A stretch of DNA of 64,000 nt from Scardovia inopinata JCM 12537 (GTDB taxonomy: Bacteria > Actinomycetota > Actinomycetes > Actinomycetales > Bifidobacteriaceae). Made by a program: the position numbers and the translations under genes. Shown here one piece after another: positions 63,635 to 64,000 of the stretch. The number at the start of each line of letters is the position of its first letter. The first letter of the stretch is position 1. Location: contig NZ_AP012334.1 of assembly GCF_001042695.1 (NCBI RefSeq), positions 1,302,001 through 1,366,000 on the forward strand, given 5' to 3'. The notes under the pieces are model-generated. The model did no database searches and was not told where the DNA came from. It was given only the letters and a program-made list of their open reading frames with translations.

Positions 63635-64000
63635 TTATTTGTCCTGGGCGGCGCAGCCAACTGACTGGCGGGGAAAATATACAGTTTCAACCCGCTGAGA
63701 GTCAGGCTGCTCGCCTCCTTCCACCAGGTTCAGAAAAATCTGTGCCCCTAAAGAACCAATTTTTTGAACCTGCTGAGAAACAACCGAAATTTTGGGGGTC
63801 AGCAGCTGGAAAAGTTCCAGATCATCAAAAGAGACCAGGGAAATATCGCCGCCGATAGTTGCCCCTTGGCTCCCGAAGATAGATATAGCCTGAATAGCAT
63901 CCTGCGAATACCCAAAAATAAAAGCATTCACCCCTGACTGTCTCATCCGGCGCAAAACCGGTAAGCAGGAGGTGTGGCTGAAGCTGGTTGATTCTACGAA
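63635..64000 (-). CDS. LacI-family transcriptional regulator (5' end outside window)
   Basis: The frame is open to base 64000, so the gene starts beyond the window; 121 codons are visible. They belong to the C-terminal sugar-binding fold of LacI/GalR regulators: FIFGYSQDAIQAISIFG, DISLVSFDDLELFQLLTPKI, VVSQQVQKIGSLGAQIF and RQSVG at the end. Located 156 bp upstream of rbsA and transcribed the same way, it is probably the ribose operon repressor. Confidence 0.9.
   Translation of the reverse strand, partial: FVESTSFSHTSCLPVLRRMRQSGVNAFIFGYSQDAIQAISIFGSQGATIGGDISLVSFDDLELFQLLTPKISVVSQQVQKIGSLGAQIFLNLVEGGEQPDSQRVETVYFPRQSVGCAAQDK

Overview
The window looks like chromosome of a mid-GC member of the Bifidobacteriaceae (Scardovia/Alloscardovia-like). 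This is inferred from gene content: an actinobacterial ileS behind a T-box leader, DUF3052, DUF3107, DUF2342, a DivIVA-domain protein, a ribose operon, and intracellular GH3/GH30/GH42 glycosidases. I could not run a taxonomic search.

Layout. 1-6 kb: 3' part of a bifunctional penicillin-binding protein, a patatin-like lipase, glutamate racemase (murI), a DUF488 protein and a GPH-type sugar symporter. 6-10 kb: ileS and its T-box leader on the minus strand. 10-16.4 kb: a NagZ-like GH3 protein, a cluster of short CTCACCCAA repeats, a secreted DUF6973-like protein coupled to a membrane partner, and a decayed IS3-family element in gene-poor DNA. 16.4-21.7 kb: a large membrane protein, a DUF2130 coiled-coil protein and the 3' half of a flavin reductase gene. 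21.7-28.0 kb: a 6.3-kb GC-richer island carrying a tyrosine recombinase, a TetR regulator, an ABC exporter and gene remnants. It splits the flavin reductase gene exactly at a 9-bp core, and its right end carries a tRNA-like 3' half. 28.0-31.9 kb: the 5' half of the flavin reductase and a second FtsX-type ABC exporter. 32-40.6 kb: a beta-glycoside locus (GH30-GH42-GH3, a divergent MFS transporter, a TetR regulator) with two matching palindromic operators.

40.7-45.1 kb is the most interesting part: an LXG-domain effector of type VII secretion (T7SSb) type, three tandem membrane-anchored paralogues that reuse the same DNA and share the effector's C-terminal domain, and two small helical proteins resembling LXG-associated partners (DUF3958-like and TIGR04197/DUF3130-like). 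No secretion machinery lies in the window.

45-59 kb is mostly housekeeping: uppS, recO, a membrane alpha/beta hydrolase, a DivIVA-domain protein, tRNA-Val(UAC), a second CTCACCCAA cluster, DUF3052, a Lon-like S16 protease, DUF2342, a UvrD-type helicase, a kinase-like protein lacking catalytic Asp residues, and DUF3107. 58.3-64 kb: a ribose operon (LacI-type regulator, rbsA, rbsC, rbsB, rbsD, rbsK) on the minus strand, with the regulator cut by the window edge.

Domain names come from reading the protein sequences by eye. None was checked by a database search.
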